This document shows positions 17,628 to 28,568 of a DNA stretch of 64,000 bases, in pieces. The translations under genes and the position numbers were made by a program. The notes under the pieces are model-generated. The model made no database searches and was not told the DNA's origin. It saw nothing but the letters and a program-made list of their open reading frames with translations. The DNA lies in the NCBI RefSeq assembly GCF_005503355.1, contig NZ_SCMK01000005.1, positions 62,001 through 126,000 on the forward strand. The letters are read 5' to 3'. This DNA comes from Sphingomonas sp. 1F27F7B. GTDB taxonomy: Bacteria > Pseudomonadota > Alphaproteobacteria > Sphingomonadales > Sphingomonadaceae. Position 1 is the stretch's first letter. Every line of letters begins with the position of its first letter.

Positions 17628-18089
17628 TCAGGTGACCGGCACGCCCGGCAGCGCCTTGGACGTCCGGATGGTGAGCGATGTCTTCACATGCTCGACGTTC
17701 GGTGCGGGGGTGAGCCGCGTCGTCAATATGTGCTGGAAGCTCTGCAGATCGGGTGCGACGATCTTCAGGATGAAATCGATCTCGCCGTTGAGCATGTGGC
17801 ATTCGCGGACTTCGGGAATATCGGCCACCATCTGCTCGAACGCGCGCAGATCCGCTTCCGCCTGGCTCTTCAGGCTCACCATTGCGAACACGGTGAGATT
17901 ATAGCCCAGCGCGGCCGGATCGAGCGCGGCGTGATAGCCGGTTATCGCCCCTTGCTGCTCCAGGGCCCGCACACGGCGGAGGCAGGGCGGCGCCGTCAGC
18001 CCAACGCGTTCGGCAAGCTCGACATTGGTCATGCGGCCATTATCTTGCAACAGGCCGAGGATCCGTACGTCGATGTCGTCGAATCGCAT
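17628..18089 (-). CDS. Lrp/AsnC family transcriptional regulator
   Basis: A 153-aa regulator. An N-terminal winged helix-turn-helix (DDIDVRILGLLQDNGRMTNV, ELAERVGLTAPPCLRRVRALE) is followed by the RAM ligand-binding domain (GYNLTVFAMVSLKSQAEADL, VRECHMLNGEIDFILKIVAP). Family members form octamers and sense amino acids. Length and domain order are standard. It is divergent from the histidine kinase gene across 180 bases that include an AT-rich palindrome, the usual type of site for autoregulation. Confidence 0.95.
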   Translation of the reverse strand: MRFDDIDVRILGLLQDNGRMTNVELAERVGLTAPPCLRRVRALEQQGAITGYHAALDPAALGYNLTVFAMVSLKSQAEADLRAFEQMVADIPEVRECHMLNGEIDFILKIVAPDLQSFQHILTTRLTPAPNVEHVKTSLTIRTSKALPGVPVT

Positions 18090-18137
18090 TTATGTTCCTT
18101 CTATCTTTTGATTCGTTTCCGTGTGTTGCGTTTAGAC

Positions 18138-18147
18138 ATAATATTAT
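18138..18147. promoter_or_regulatory. AT-rich palindrome, candidate Lrp site
   Basis: ATAATATTAT is a perfect palindrome 49 bases upstream of the lrp start, flanked by TTGCG (18125-18130) and CGCAA further out. Lrp proteins favour AT-rich palindromes near their own promoters. The assignment is inference. Confidence 0.35.
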
Positions 18148-18269
18148 TACGCCGCAACGCAATTGTCCCACAATGCGACGTGCCGAAATCGACGGTTCCG
18201 AACGGACGTTTGCCGAGTTAAGGATTCGTTACGGCGCGCGTTTCGGCGCCGGGTAAGGGTGGGCACGCG

Positions 18270-20543
18270 TTGCGCTTCGACGATACATTGGAGACGGTGC
18301 TCGCCTCGGATCTGGGCTCGCCTTATGGCGTCCAGTCCGCTTGGCGCCAGCTCGTCGACCTGATCGGTCGCCGTCGTGCCGTCGCGGGCAATCGTGCGAT
18401 GGGCGTGCTCCGCACGATTCGCGAATCCGTGCCGGTGCCGGTTCGCGCGGCCAGTGCCCGTGCGCTGGAACATGCCGATCCGCCGCCGCCGCTCGTTCGT
18501 CTGTTCGCGCTGGACGAACTCCAGGTCGCGCTGCCGGTCTTGCGCAGTGCGCGGATGAACTCGGCCGAATGGATCCAGTTGCTGCCCGAGCTCGCGCCGG
18601 CTGCACGCGCGGTGCTGCGCAACCGGCGCGACCTCAGTCCCGTGGTGCGCCGCGCGCTCGAGAGCTTCGGCCCGATCGACTTCGTGCTGCCCGACGAGAC
18701 CGTGAAGGAAGTGCCGGTCGAATCCGCCGCACCCGAACCGGAAGCGGTGGTCGAGCAAGTGGCGATCGACTGGGTCGAAGTCGTCGCCGCGCGCCCGGCC
18801 GAGCCGGCGCCGATCGAGATCGTGGCGGAGGCGCCCCGGCCCGAACCCGCCGAGGATATCGCCGATGACCTCCCCGAGCCCGTGGAAGCGGTATCGGAAA
18901 CCGAGGGCAAGCCGCTCGTCTATTGGAGTTCCACCACCCCGCAGCGCCTGCCGGCGCAGGACGCGCCGCTCAACGCGTTGCTGGCCCGGCTGCCCGTGGC
19001 GAGCCCGGCCGTCGGAACGGCGAATGACCCGTCGTCCGATGCCCGTGAGCCGGACGATATGTCCGCCGAAGTGCCCCAGGCTCCTGTCGAGCTTGTCCCG
19101 GCGCCCGAACCCGTACCCGAGCCCGAAGCGCCGGCCGCTTTGCCTGAAGCCATGGCCGTTTCGGCGGAGGCGGAAGACCTTTCCTTCGTCGCGCTTGCCG
19201 GTCTTGCGCCGTCCATGACCGCTCAGGCAACGCAAGTGCTTGAGGAGCTCCAAAATCCGATCCGCCCGGTCCAATCCGGGACAGACGAGTCAGTCGATTC
19301 TGCCGAAGCGATTGCACCGCCGGAATCCGGGGCGCAGGATTCGGCCATGGAATATAGTGATGGCCTGGCCGCAGAAGTGCGGCAGATTGCGGCAGAAGCC
19401 GCGGGCGACGACGACGGCACCTTTGAAATCGCCGACGTAGTTGCGCGCATCGACGCGTTCTGGCGCCATCGCGAGGAAGTGGGCCCGCAGGATCGGCCCG
19501 CGCCGCGTCCGGCTGACGATTTCCGCTTCGAAACCGATGCCAAGGGCATGATCCGCTGGGTCGATGGCGTGAGCCGTGCGCCGTTGATCGGCGTGTCGCT
19601 GGACAGCCAGGCTGCGCCCGGCGTGTCGGAGGCGTCGCGTGTGGATGGCGTTGCCGCGGGCGCCTTCCGGCGCCGTGCCGGCTTCTCCAATGCCCGTCTC
19701 TCCGTGGAAGGCGAATCGGATGCGGCGGGAGATTGGTTGATTTCTGCCATTCCGGTCTTCGATCCTGGCAATGGCCGTTTCACCGGCTATCGCGGCACCG
19801 CGCGCCGCCCGCGCGTCGATGAGCGTGCCGAGCCGGTGCGTGCCGCCACGGCGCCGGCGATGCCGGCGGATTCGCTTCGGCAGCTCGTCCATGAGCTGCG
19901 CACGCCCACCAACGCGATCGCCGGCTTCGCCGAGATGATCGAGGCGCAGATGCTCGGCCCGGTGGGCGATGCCTATCGCGATCGTGCCCAGGTGATCCGT
20001 TCCCAGGCGCGCGACTTGCTCGGTGCGATCGACGATCTCGATCTTGCAGCGCGGATCGACAGCGCCGCGCTTTCGCTCGTCCCCGGCCAGATCGCGCTTC
20101 GGCCGGTGCTCGCGACGATTGTCGACGATCTCGCGCCGCTTGCCGAGTTGCGCGGCTCGGTGATCGCGCTGCCGGTCGCCGATCTTTCCGTCATCGGTGA
20201 TCGCCGCGCGGTCGAGCGGCTGCTGGCGCGCCTCCTTGCCACGCTCGTGTCTGCCAGCGGGCAGGGCGAACGGATCGGCGTGCACATGGCGCTGGAGGCT
20301 GCCGAGACGGTGTCGATCACGATTGATCGTCCCCAGGCGCTTGCCGATTATCCGGGCGATTCGGTGCTCGATATCGATGACGAGCGCGAAGATATGACGT
20401 TGCTCGGCACGGGATTCGCGCTGCGGCTCGCGCGCAATCTCGCGCGCGAACTGGGTGGCGCGCTCGTCATCGGTCCGGAAAGCTTGACTTTGCGGCTTCC
20501 GGCGGCCGTAAACGAACAAGTGGGCCAGGCACATCTAAGCTGA
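18270..20543 (+). CDS. Atypical soluble sensor histidine kinase
   Basis: A 757-aa protein starting at TTG 18270, the first possible start in frame. Residues 1-145 form a helical N-terminal region (DELQVALPVLRSARMNSAEW). A long acidic Pro/Ala/Glu linker spans ~145-360, a PAS-like fold ~410-510, and the HisKA dimerisation helix carries H541 in LVHELRTPTNAI. The C-terminal ATPase region (~590-745) is degenerate: the N-box Asn is missing (VERLLARLLATLVSAS) and no D-x-G-x-G is seen, although GTGFALRLARNLARELGG retains a G2-like piece. No membrane helix. It may be a weak kinase or a phosphatase-type partner. A deacetylase gene follows one base later. Confidence 0.8.
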   Translation: MRFDDTLETVLASDLGSPYGVQSAWRQLVDLIGRRRAVAGNRAMGVLRTIRESVPVPVRAASARALEHADPPPPLVRLFALDELQVALPVLRSARMNSAEWIQLLPELAPAARAVLRNRRDLSPVVRRALESFGPIDFVLPDETVKEVPVESAAPEPEAVVEQVAIDWVEVVAARPAEPAPIEIVAEAPRPEPAEDIADDLPEPVEAVSETEGKPLVYWSSTTPQRLPAQDAPLNALLARLPVASPAVGTANDPSSDAREPDDMSAEVPQAPVELVPAPEPVPEPEAPAALPEAMAVSAEAEDLSFVALAGLAPSMTAQATQVLEELQNPIRPVQSGTDESVDSAEAIAPPESGAQDSAMEYSDGLAAEVRQIAAEAAGDDDGTFEIADVVARIDAFWRHREEVGPQDRPAPRPADDFRFETDAKGMIRWVDGVSRAPLIGVSLDSQAAPGVSEASRVDGVAAGAFRRRAGFSNARLSVEGESDAAGDWLISAIPVFDPGNGRFTGYRGTARRPRVDERAEPVRAATAPAMPADSLRQLVHELRTPTNAIAGFAEMIEAQMLGPVGDAYRDRAQVIRSQARDLLGAIDDLDLAARIDSAALSLVPGQIALRPVLATIVDDLAPLAELRGSVIALPVADLSVIGDRRAVERLLARLLATLVSASGQGERIGVHMALEAAETVSITIDRPQALADYPGDSVLDIDDEREDMTLLGTGFALRLARNLARELGGALVIGPESLTLRLPAAVNEQVGQAHLS

Positions 20544-20544
20544 A

Positions 20545-21561
20545 GTGGGGAGCGGCGCTCCAGATCGCGGCGGTTATCGCGTACCCGCGCCCGATCCGCG
20601 CGCGCGCCTGCACTGGCCGGACGATTTCGGCACCCGTTTCACGATCTTCGTGGACACAGAGGAAGAGTTCGACTGGGGCGCGCCGCTCAGTTCGGAAGCG
20701 GACGGGACTCGTCACATGGCCGCGCTGCCGCCGGTCCATGCCCGGTTCGCCGCCGCCGGCGTGCCGCTCACCTATCTGGTCGACTATCCGATCGCGACTT
20801 CGCCGCTTGCCGTCGACGTGCTCCGCGAGGTCCTGAAGGATGGCCGTTCGGCGATCGGCACGCAGCTCCATCCCTGGGTCAATCCCCCGCACCTGGAGGA
20901 CGTGAACGGTTTCAACAGCTTCACCGGCAATCTCCCGATCGATCTGCAGCGCGCCAAGCTGACCGCTCTCACCGATGCGGTGGAGCGTGCCTTCGGGCGT
21001 CGTCCGCTCGTCTATCGGGCCGGCCGCTATGGGATCGGACCCGAGACGCCGGCGCTGCTCGCCGATCTCGGCTACCGGATCGATAGCTCGATGCGTTCCG
21101 CCTATGATTATTCCGCGGAGGGCGGACCCGATTTTCTCGCGGTGCCCAATCACGCTTTCCGCCTGGGCGAGGTGATCGAATTGCCCTTCACCACCGTGTT
21201 CACCGGCCGCATGCGGCGGGGCGGGGCCGGGCTGCACCGCAGGCTGGGCCGCCTCCCGCACGGGATCGGGATCGCCTCGCGCCTGGGCCTGCTCTCGCGC
21301 GTATCGCTCACGCCCGAGGACATGCCGCTTGGTGAGGCCAAGGAAGCGATTCGCGTTGCCGTGGGCGAAGGGCTGGGGCTGCTCAACTTCGCCTTTCATT
21401 CGCCTTCGGTGGAGCCCGGCCACACGCCCTATGTGCGCGACGAGGCCGATCTCGCAGCGTTCCTGCGCTGGTGGGACGAGGTGCTCGCCCTGCTCGACCG
21501 GCTGGGCGTGCGCCCTGCATCCGTGGATCAGATTGTCGCAGCGACTTGCGGCCCGGCCTGA
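20545..21561 (+). CDS. WalW-like polysaccharide deacetylase
   Basis: A 338-aa enzyme of the NodB-homology superfamily, which removes N-acetyl groups from surface sugars using a metal ion. Visible motifs: FTIFVDTEEEFDWG (Asp pair), THPW-type QLHPWVNPP, YRAGRYGIG, and LNFAFHSPSVEPGHTPYV near the end. There is no signal peptide, so it should be cytoplasmic like other WalW proteins linked to polysaccharide synthesis. GTG 20545 is used because the first ATG inside lies after the catalytic motif. It is one base downstream of the histidine kinase stop, so the two are cotranscribed. Confidence 0.85.
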   Translation: MGSGAPDRGGYRVPAPDPRARLHWPDDFGTRFTIFVDTEEEFDWGAPLSSEADGTRHMAALPPVHARFAAAGVPLTYLVDYPIATSPLAVDVLREVLKDGRSAIGTQLHPWVNPPHLEDVNGFNSFTGNLPIDLQRAKLTALTDAVERAFGRRPLVYRAGRYGIGPETPALLADLGYRIDSSMRSAYDYSAEGGPDFLAVPNHAFRLGEVIELPFTTVFTGRMRRGGAGLHRRLGRLPHGIGIASRLGLLSRVSLTPEDMPLGEAKEAIRVAVGEGLGLLNFAFHSPSVEPGHTPYVRDEADLAAFLRWWDEVLALLDRLGVRPASVDQIVAATCGPA

Positions 21562-21586
21562 GGTTCCGCTAGGGCCGGTTTGCTGG

Positions 21587-21663
21587 GGGCCTGTAGCTCA
21601 ATTGGTTAGAGCTGGCCGCTCATAACGGCTAGGTTGCGGGTTCAAGTCCTGCCGGGCCCACCA
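21587..21663 (+). tRNA. tRNA with CAU anticodon, probably tRNA-Ile2
   Basis: A complete 77-base cloverleaf with encoded CCA. Acceptor GGGCCUG/CGGGCCC, anticodon stem GGCCG/CGGCU, loop CUCAUAA with CAU anticodon. C4-G69 and C5-G68, identity elements for TilS lysidine formation, are present, so tRNA-Ile2 reading AUA is favoured over elongator tRNA-Met. Confidence 0.85.
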
Positions 21664-21713
21664 GCGGCGGTCTTGTGTCCGGTGCGTCTTGCGCCTAGGG
21701 CCGCAATCCGCGT

Positions 21714-21793
<80 letters not shown>

Positions 21794-21801
21794 CCCAATT
21801 T

Positions 21802-23136
21802 TCAGGCCCTGTCGGTTTCCATGGCGGTGCGGGCCGGGCCGGGATCGGCCTTGCCGTCGAGCGCGCGTTGCAAGGCTTCGCGGTCGAGCCGGCCTTCCCA
21901 GCGGGCCACGACGATCGTTGCCACTGCATTGCCGATGAAATTGGTGAGGCTGCGGCACTCGCTCATGAAGCGGTCGACGCCCAGGATCAGGGCCATGCCC
22001 GCCACCGGAATCGAGGGAACCACCATCAGCGTCGCCGCCAGCGTCGCGAAGCCCGCACCGGTCACGCCCGCCGCGCCCTTCGACGTGAGCATCGCCGTGC
22101 CGAGCAGGACGAACTGCTCGCCGAGCGACAAATGCACGCCGGTCGCCTGGGCGATGAACAGCGCGGCGAGCGTCATGTAGATGTTGGTGCCGTCCAGATT
22201 GAACGAATAGCCGGCCGGGACGACGACGCCGACCACTTCCTTGTCGCAGCCGGCGCGCTCCAGCTTGTCGATCAGTGCGGGCAGGGCGGCTTCGGAGGAG
22301 GAGGCGCCGAGAACGAGCAGCAGCTCGGCCTTGATGTAGCGCAGCAGCTTGAAGATCGAGAAGCCGGCCAGCCAGCCCACCACGCCGAGCACGCCAAGCA
22401 CGAACAGCGCCGAGGTGAAATAGAAGGTTCCGACGAGCCAGACGAGGTCGCGCAGCGATCCCAGGCCGTATCTGCCGATGGTGAAGGCCATCGCACCGAA
22501 GGCGCCGAGCGGTGCGGCGCGCATCAGCAGGGCGACCAGGCGGAAGACGACGAGGCCCAGCTGTTCGAGCAGGTCCACCACCGGCCGCACGCGTTCGCCC
22601 AGGCCGGCCAGCGTCACGCCGATCAGGATCGAGACGAACAGCACCTGCAGGATCGACCCGTCGGTAAGCGCCGAGATCAAGGTGGTAGGGATGACGGCGA
22701 GCAGGAATCCCTGCACCGTCGTCTCGTGCGCCTGCTTCTCGAACCCCTGGACGGCGGCTTCGTTGAGCGTGCGCGGATCGATGTTGAAGCCGGCACCGGG
22801 CTGGACGACATGGGCGACGATGAGGCCGATCACCAGCGCCAGCGACGAGAAGAACAGGAAATAGGCAAAGGCCTTGACCACCACTCGGCCGAGCGAGCCC
22901 AATTCCCGGGCGCCGGCGATGCCGGTGACCAGCGTCAGGAAGATCACCGGGGCAATGATCATCTTCACCAGCTTGATGAAGGCGGTGCCCAGCCATTCGA
23001 GCGACGCTCCCCAGGCCGGCCAGAGCGCGCCGACCAGCACGCCTGCCGCTATGGCGATCAGCACCTGCACATAGAGCATCTGCCACCAGCGCTGGCGCCG
23101 GGGCCCTTCGGCATGGCTCATTGCGACTGCGCCCAT
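21802..23136 (-). CDS. dctA: C4-dicarboxylate/cation symporter DctA family
   Basis: A 444-aa inner-membrane carrier that imports succinate, fumarate, malate or glutamate with cations. It has eight hydrophobic segments and the family motifs SSSEAALP (first re-entrant hairpin), [27 protein letters not shown] (second hairpin) and [19 protein letters not shown] 23136 is preceded by GGAGAGG; an internal ATG at 23121 would remove five residues. DctA and GltP proteins share this fold, so the exact substrate is not certain. Monocistronic, ending next to tRNA-Pro. Confidence 0.93.
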   Translation of the reverse strand: MGAVAMSHAEGPRRQRWWQMLYVQVLIAIAAGVLVGALWPAWGASLEWLGTAFIKLVKMIIAPVIFLTLVTGIAGARELGSLGRVVVKAFAYFLFFSSLALVIGLIVAHVVQPGAGFNIDPRTLNEAAVQGFEKQAHETTVQGFLLAVIPTTLISALTDGSILQVLFVSILIGVTLAGLGERVRPVVDLLEQLGLVVFRLVALLMRAAPLGAFGAMAFTIGRYGLGSLRDLVWLVGTFYFTSALFVLGVLGVVGWLAGFSIFKLLRYIKAELLLVLGASSSEAALPALIDKLERAGCDKEVVGVVVPAGYSFNLDGTNIYMTLAALFIAQATGVHLSLGEQFVLLGTAMLTSKGAAGVTGAGFATLAATLMVVPSIPVAGMALILGVDRFMSECRSLTNFIGNAVATIVVARWEGRLDREALQRALDGKADPGPARTAMETDRA

Positions 23137-23193
23137 TTCCTCTCCCCCCTGATCCGCCCCGGCATAGCGGAGCGCGCGATGGGCCCCAACAGG

Positions 23194-23220
23194 AAAGGGC
23201 GCCCCCTTGCGGGAGCGCCC
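23194..23220 (-). terminator. Terminator after the small lipoprotein gene
   Basis: Inverted repeat GGGCGC...GCGCCC with a CCC/GGG inner stem. On the minus strand it is followed by TTTCCT. It lies 45 bases past the lipoprotein stop. Confidence 0.65.
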
Positions 23221-23264
23221 TTCCTATTCCTCGGTCCGGCCATGCGGCCGGCGCCGAACGGAGA

Positions 23265-23498
23265 TCAGTGCGCGTTCGCCGCGGCGGCGTCGGCCTTGTT
23301 CTCTTCCACGTTCGCGGCGTTCTCGAGGGTCGCCTCGGCAGCGGCGTTGGTGGTGTTGTCGGCAGCGGCCTCGTACGCAGCGGCATTCGCCTCGTGCGAG
23401 TCGGCAACGTTCTCGGCGGTGGTGTTGGTGGTGCCGCCGTTGCAAGCCGCGAGCGACATCAGGCCGGCGGTCGCAGCAACAATGAGGATCTTCTTCAT
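23265..23498 (-). CDS. Small Ala/Asn/Glu-rich lipoprotein
   Basis: A 77-aa lipoprotein. MKKILIVAATAGLMSLAAC is a signal peptide ending in a lipobox (LAAC), so Cys19 should be lipidated. The mature part is low in complexity (Ala, Asn, Glu, Thr, Asp), without Lys or aromatic residues apart from single K and Y. This composition suggests an extended or coiled peptide tethered to a membrane. Start ATG 23498 follows AGGAGC. Function unknown; it has its own terminator. Confidence 0.85.
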   Translation of the reverse strand: MKKILIVAATAGLMSLAACNGGTTNTTAENVADSHEANAAAYEAAADNTTNAAAEATLENAANVEENKADAAAANAH

Positions 23499-23681
23499 GT
23501 GGTGCTCCTAAAGGAACTCAAACGTTTCGCATCCGGCCCGATTAGCCGTCGCGAACCGCTGGCATAGCGGTCGTTGCGTATGCGTCAATCGCAAATTCAC
23601 CCCATGGCAAAATTTAGGACATTTTTTCGCCCAAATCTTGCCCGTCCGTCGCCATTAATGAACGGGCCGTCACGGGGTTCC

Positions 23682-25064
23682 TCACTCCCCGCCACCCTTG
23701 GCGATCGGCCCGATGTCCTCGGGTGCGTTCGCCGTCACTGCCAGCATCGCCGTCCAGGCTGCCACATTCTGGCGGAGCTGCTCGGGGTCGACCTTGTCAA
23801 GCGTGTCGTCGGGCGTGTGGTGATAATCGAAGTAGCGCAGGCCCGACTGGCTGAGATCGATGACGCCCACGCCGGTGTTGATGATCGGCCCGACATCGGT
23901 GCCGCCATGCGCGGTGCCGCGGCCGCGCGAGATGCCGAGCGGCGCCAGCACGGTGGCGAGGCGATCGGCGATCGGCCTGGCGCCCTCGGGCAGGTTCACT
24001 TCGAACTTCCAGACGCGATCGGCGCCGAAATCCGATTCCTGGGCGAGCACGTGGCGTTCGCCCGCATGCGCCTTGGCATAGGCCGCGCCGCCGAAGCCGC
24101 CGACTTCCTCCGCGCCGAACCAGACGACGCGGATCGTGCGCTTCGGCCGGCCCGCGTCCATGATCCGCTTGGCGGCGGCGGTGGTGATCGCCACGCCCGT
24201 GGCATCGTCGATCGCGCCGGTACCGAGATCCCAGCTGTCGAGATGGCCGCCGACCAGGATGATGCCCGCGGAAGGGTCGCTGCCCGGGACATCGGCGATG
24301 ACGTTGCCCGATTCCGCCTCGCCCCTGAATTCGGGCGTGACCAGGAGCTTGAGCCGTACCGGCCCGCGCTTGAGCAGCCGCTCGAGCTGATCGGCATCGG
24401 GCAGCGAAAGCGCCGCCGCGGCAATCGGCTTCACGTCCTTGGCCCAATTGGTGACGCCAGTATGCGGGTTGCGATGATGGTCGGTGCCGATCGAGCGGAT
24501 CAGCACGGCGACCGCGCCTTTGCTGGCGGCAAGGTTCGGCCCGGCCCGGCGGGCGCCGCCGAAATAGCCATATTGCGAGCCGTCCTGCGTGGGCGTCATG
24601 GTATTGCCGATATAGACGATCCGGCCCTTCACGGCCTCGGCCGGGGCGGCCTGGAGATCCGCGAGGGTGGGGAAGAAGGCGATGTCCGCCTCGACACCCT
24701 TGGGCCCGGTCGAACCCGAATTGCCGAGCGCGGCGAGGGTTAGCTTCTGCGCCGAGGGACCGACCACTTCGGCGGTCTCTGCGCCGCGCACCCAGAGCGG
24801 CATGCGGAAGGTTTCGATGCGTACATTCTGGAAGCCGAGCGCAGTGAGCTTCTTGACTGCCCAGGCCCGGGCGCGCGCCTCCGCCTCGGTCGCGGCCAGG
24901 CGCTGGCCGATCTCGGTGGTGAGGCCCTCGGTGATGTCCCAGGCGAGATCGTCCTTCAGCGCGGCATCACGCAGCGCCGCGGGATCGTGCGCGGCACCCT
25001 GGGCCAGGGCGGGCAAGGGAAGGGCGAGGGCGGCCACCGCCGCGAACAGGATGTGCTTGGTCAT
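23682..25064 (-). CDS. Secreted M28 family metallopeptidase
   Basis: A 460-aa exported aminopeptidase-type enzyme with two zinc ions. A signal peptide (MTKHILFAAVAALALPLPALAQ) is followed by a protease-associated-like region (~130-260) and the M28 catalytic domain: VGGHLDSWDLG (His, Asp), AIDDATG (bridging Asp), WFGAEEVGGFG (Glu pair), ESDFGAD and YHHTPDDTLD (last His). All ligands look intact. ATG 25064 is selected for the signal peptide; the longer frame has no support. It is expected to trim peptides in the periplasm or outside. Single gene. Confidence 0.92.
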   Translation of the reverse strand: MTKHILFAAVAALALPLPALAQGAAHDPAALRDAALKDDLAWDITEGLTTEIGQRLAATEAEARARAWAVKKLTALGFQNVRIETFRMPLWVRGAETAEVVGPSAQKLTLAALGNSGSTGPKGVEADIAFFPTLADLQAAPAEAVKGRIVYIGNTMTPTQDGSQYGYFGGARRAGPNLAASKGAVAVLIRSIGTDHHRNPHTGVTNWAKDVKPIAAAALSLPDADQLERLLKRGPVRLKLLVTPEFRGEAESGNVIADVPGSDPSAGIILVGGHLDSWDLGTGAIDDATGVAITTAAAKRIMDAGRPKRTIRVVWFGAEEVGGFGGAAYAKAHAGERHVLAQESDFGADRVWKFEVNLPEGARPIADRLATVLAPLGISRGRGTAHGGTDVGPIINTGVGVIDLSQSGLRYFDYHHTPDDTLDKVDPEQLRQNVAAWTAMLAVTANAPEDIGPIAKGGGE

Positions 25065-25386
25065 GGCCGGCGAAGCTAGTCGCAGCCGAAACATTCGGCA
25101 ATGCGGCGCGGGTTTCCGCGAGGTTTCCGCTTCGGCCTCGAACCGATATCCAACCGATTGGTTGTGCAATTCATTGACTCCGTTGACGCGCTCTCATGTG
25201 CGGGGCGAAGCACGGTCGATCGGTCGAACCATGCCCGCTCCGGCTGCGCCGTACCGCCCCATGGGGACGGCAGCAGGGGAATCCGACATTGCAAGCGCAT
25301 GACCGCCGCGTTGCCATTTCCCCGTCCCGTCGCTACATCGCGCCCGAACTTCCTGCATATCCAGACCTGCGAACGGAGACCGCCAC
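25065..25386. promoter_or_regulatory. Intergenic region between the M28 peptidase and ettA genes
   Basis: 322 bases with no convincing gene. The one clear element is CAACC-GATT-GGTTG, a perfect inverted repeat at 25151-25164, which could be an operator for either divergent gene. A GGAG ribosome site for ettA is at 25374-25377. No good -10/-35 pair was identified. Confidence 0.4.
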
Positions 25387-27066
<1,680 letters not shown>

Positions 27067-27084
27067 TCCGGATATGATGGACGG

Positions 27085-27130
27085 CCCGGCCCCGACCCTG
27101 ATCGCCATGCCGATCATGGTCGGGGCCGGG
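27085..27130. repeat. 46-base near-perfect palindrome after ettA
   Basis: CCCGGCCCCGACC (27085-27097) pairs with GGTCGGGGCCGGG (27118-27130), and inside it TGATCG (27099-27104) pairs with CGATCA (27111-27116) around CCATGC. Only one mismatch breaks a 20-bp stem. There is no T run, so it is not an ordinary terminator on either strand. Confidence 0.8.
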
Positions 27131-27267
27131 ATTGCTCCGGTGCGGGGCATTATCGCGGGATCGGTCGGGCGGGGTGCTCCGCTGCGCATCGCGTTCCTCG
27201 CCGAACTCACTTGCCGGGAACCGTGTGGAGCATGCTGCTGTCCGGCCGAGGGCGGAGGAGCATGGCG

Positions 27268-27699
27268 ATGAGCAGGCGCTCGCCCGGTTTCGGGGAAACG
27301 CTCGATCAATGGTTGGTTGCCGAAGGGCTGGTGCCTGCGGACGGCGGCGCCGACGCGCTCGCGGATGTCCGCCGGGTGCGGGCGATGCTGATCGCCGCCG
27401 CCCGCGAGCGGCGCGCACTCAGCTATTCGGAAGCACTGGCCGGGCTCGGACTGCGCTTCAGCCGACCCAGGATGCGGGCCTTTTGCCGCACGCTCGACCG
27501 GATCGACGAAGCGGCAGTTGCGGGCGAACCCGGGCTGGCCGTGCTGGTTGTCCGCGAGAGCGACCGGCTGCCCGGCCAGGGCTGGTGGACCGGCGCGGCC
27601 GATGCCCATGGCTGTCGCGGCGACTGGACCGGGCCTGAGGCCGCGCGGCTGGTCGCGCGGCTTCAGGACGAGGCGTTCGAATATTGGGCGAAGCGCTGA
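27268..27699 (+). CDS. Conserved hypothetical protein, 143 aa
   Basis: A small soluble protein: MSRRSPGFGETLDQWLVAEG at the start, a helical centre (VRRVRAMLIAAARERRALSY, SEALAGLGLRFSRPRMRAFC) and GEPGLAVLVVRESDRLPGQG then WWTG in the second half. I recall similar sphingomonad proteins wrongly carrying phosphoribosyl-type names, but no catalytic motif is visible. ATG 27268 is set by GGAGGAG (27254-27260) at seven bases; ATG 27262 is too close. It is 200 bases after ettA on the same strand, beyond the palindrome. Function unknown. Confidence 0.7.
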   Translation: MSRRSPGFGETLDQWLVAEGLVPADGGADALADVRRVRAMLIAAARERRALSYSEALAGLGLRFSRPRMRAFCRTLDRIDEAAVAGEPGLAVLVVRESDRLPGQGWWTGAADAHGCRGDWTGPEAARLVARLQDEAFEYWAKR

Positions 27700-27705
27700 T
27701 TGCGC

Positions 27706-28506
27706 TCAGAAACGCTGCGCGATCCCCATATAGAGTTCCACATCCGGGCTATCGGAATTGAGCCCGGCGACGGCGCCGAGGTCGAGCTGGAGGTTGCGCC
27801 GCGGCTGCCATGCGAAGGACAGGCTGGCAAGCGCCTGGGTGGCGTGCCCGGCGGGATCCTGGTCGCGCACTGCCTGAAGCTCGAACGCGCTGCTCAACGC
27901 GGAAGTCAGCGCCGCGCTCAGGCCCACCGCGCTGCCATAGGCAAGGTGGCGTCCGCGCCGGTCGCCGTCCACCGCCGCGTCGACTTCGGGAGTCAGCGAC
28001 AGGCCGAGTCTGTCGCTGAGGCTGTAGCTGAGCGGCACGATCAGGCCGGCGCCCCAGTCGCCGGCTCCGATCGTCGCGCCGCCGACCGGCAGTGTGGCAT
28101 AGGGCATCACCGCCACCGCCAGGCCCGAACCGTCGGGGTGGGAGAAGTTGCGGCGCATTGCCAGGGTGAGGTCGCCGGTGCCGCTGGCGTGGGTCATTGC
28201 GCCGCTTGCCCGGTCGCGCGTGCGCACCGCGCCGAGTGCTGTCCAGCCGAGCTGCACTTCCATGTCCGGCGTCGCGCCGTAGCGGATGAGCAGGTCGCCG
28301 AAGGTCCAGCTGTCGATGCGCTGGGCCGAGCTGCGGTCGAGCGACCAGTCGACCAGGCCGCTCTCGACTATGAAATGCCCCTGGTCCACGGTGCAGGCGG
28401 GAGTGTCGAGCCCGGGGCGATCGGGGCAGAGCGGGCGCAGGTCCTGCGCCTGGGCACTGCCGATCCCGGCGATCGTCGCGGCGGCCAGAAGGAACGAGCG
28501 TCTCAT
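27706..28506 (-). CDS. Outer-membrane beta-barrel, transporter-like (MetA-pathway type)
   Basis: A 266-aa exported protein. Signal peptide MRRSFLLAAATIAGIGSAQA; the mature part begins with a disulfide-type pair (LCPDRPGLDTPACTV) and then shows alternating hydrophobic strands ending in an aromatic C-terminus (YMGIAQRF), typical of outer-membrane barrels. RPGLDTPACTVDQGHFIVES resembles the family annotated as transporter or phenol-degradation MetA-like. The cargo is unknown. ATG 28506 is chosen for the signal peptide. It is divergent from the next M28 gene. Confidence 0.8.
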   Translation of the reverse strand: MRRSFLLAAATIAGIGSAQAQDLRPLCPDRPGLDTPACTVDQGHFIVESGLVDWSLDRSSAQRIDSWTFGDLLIRYGATPDMEVQLGWTALGAVRTRDRASGAMTHASGTGDLTLAMRRNFSHPDGSGLAVAVMPYATLPVGGATIGAGDWGAGLIVPLSYSLSDRLGLSLTPEVDAAVDGDRRGRHLAYGSAVGLSAALTSALSSAFELQAVRDQDPAGHATQALASLSFAWQPRRNLQLDLGAVAGLNSDSPDVELYMGIAQRF

Positions 28507-28568
28507 GACGCATACATAGACGGCCGCCGAACAGGGCGGTAGCGTTCGCCGCGAATGGGGAGGAAGCG

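Noticed and set aside
21587..21663. Elongator tRNA-Met
   Set aside because: Anticodon is CAU, but C4-G69 and C5-G68 and the overall sequence fit tRNA-Ile2; initiator features (C1-A72 mismatch, three G-C pairs) are absent.
27074..27271. 65-codon plus-strand open frame after ettA
   Set aside because: Its first half is the 46-base palindrome itself; no ribosome site or homology.
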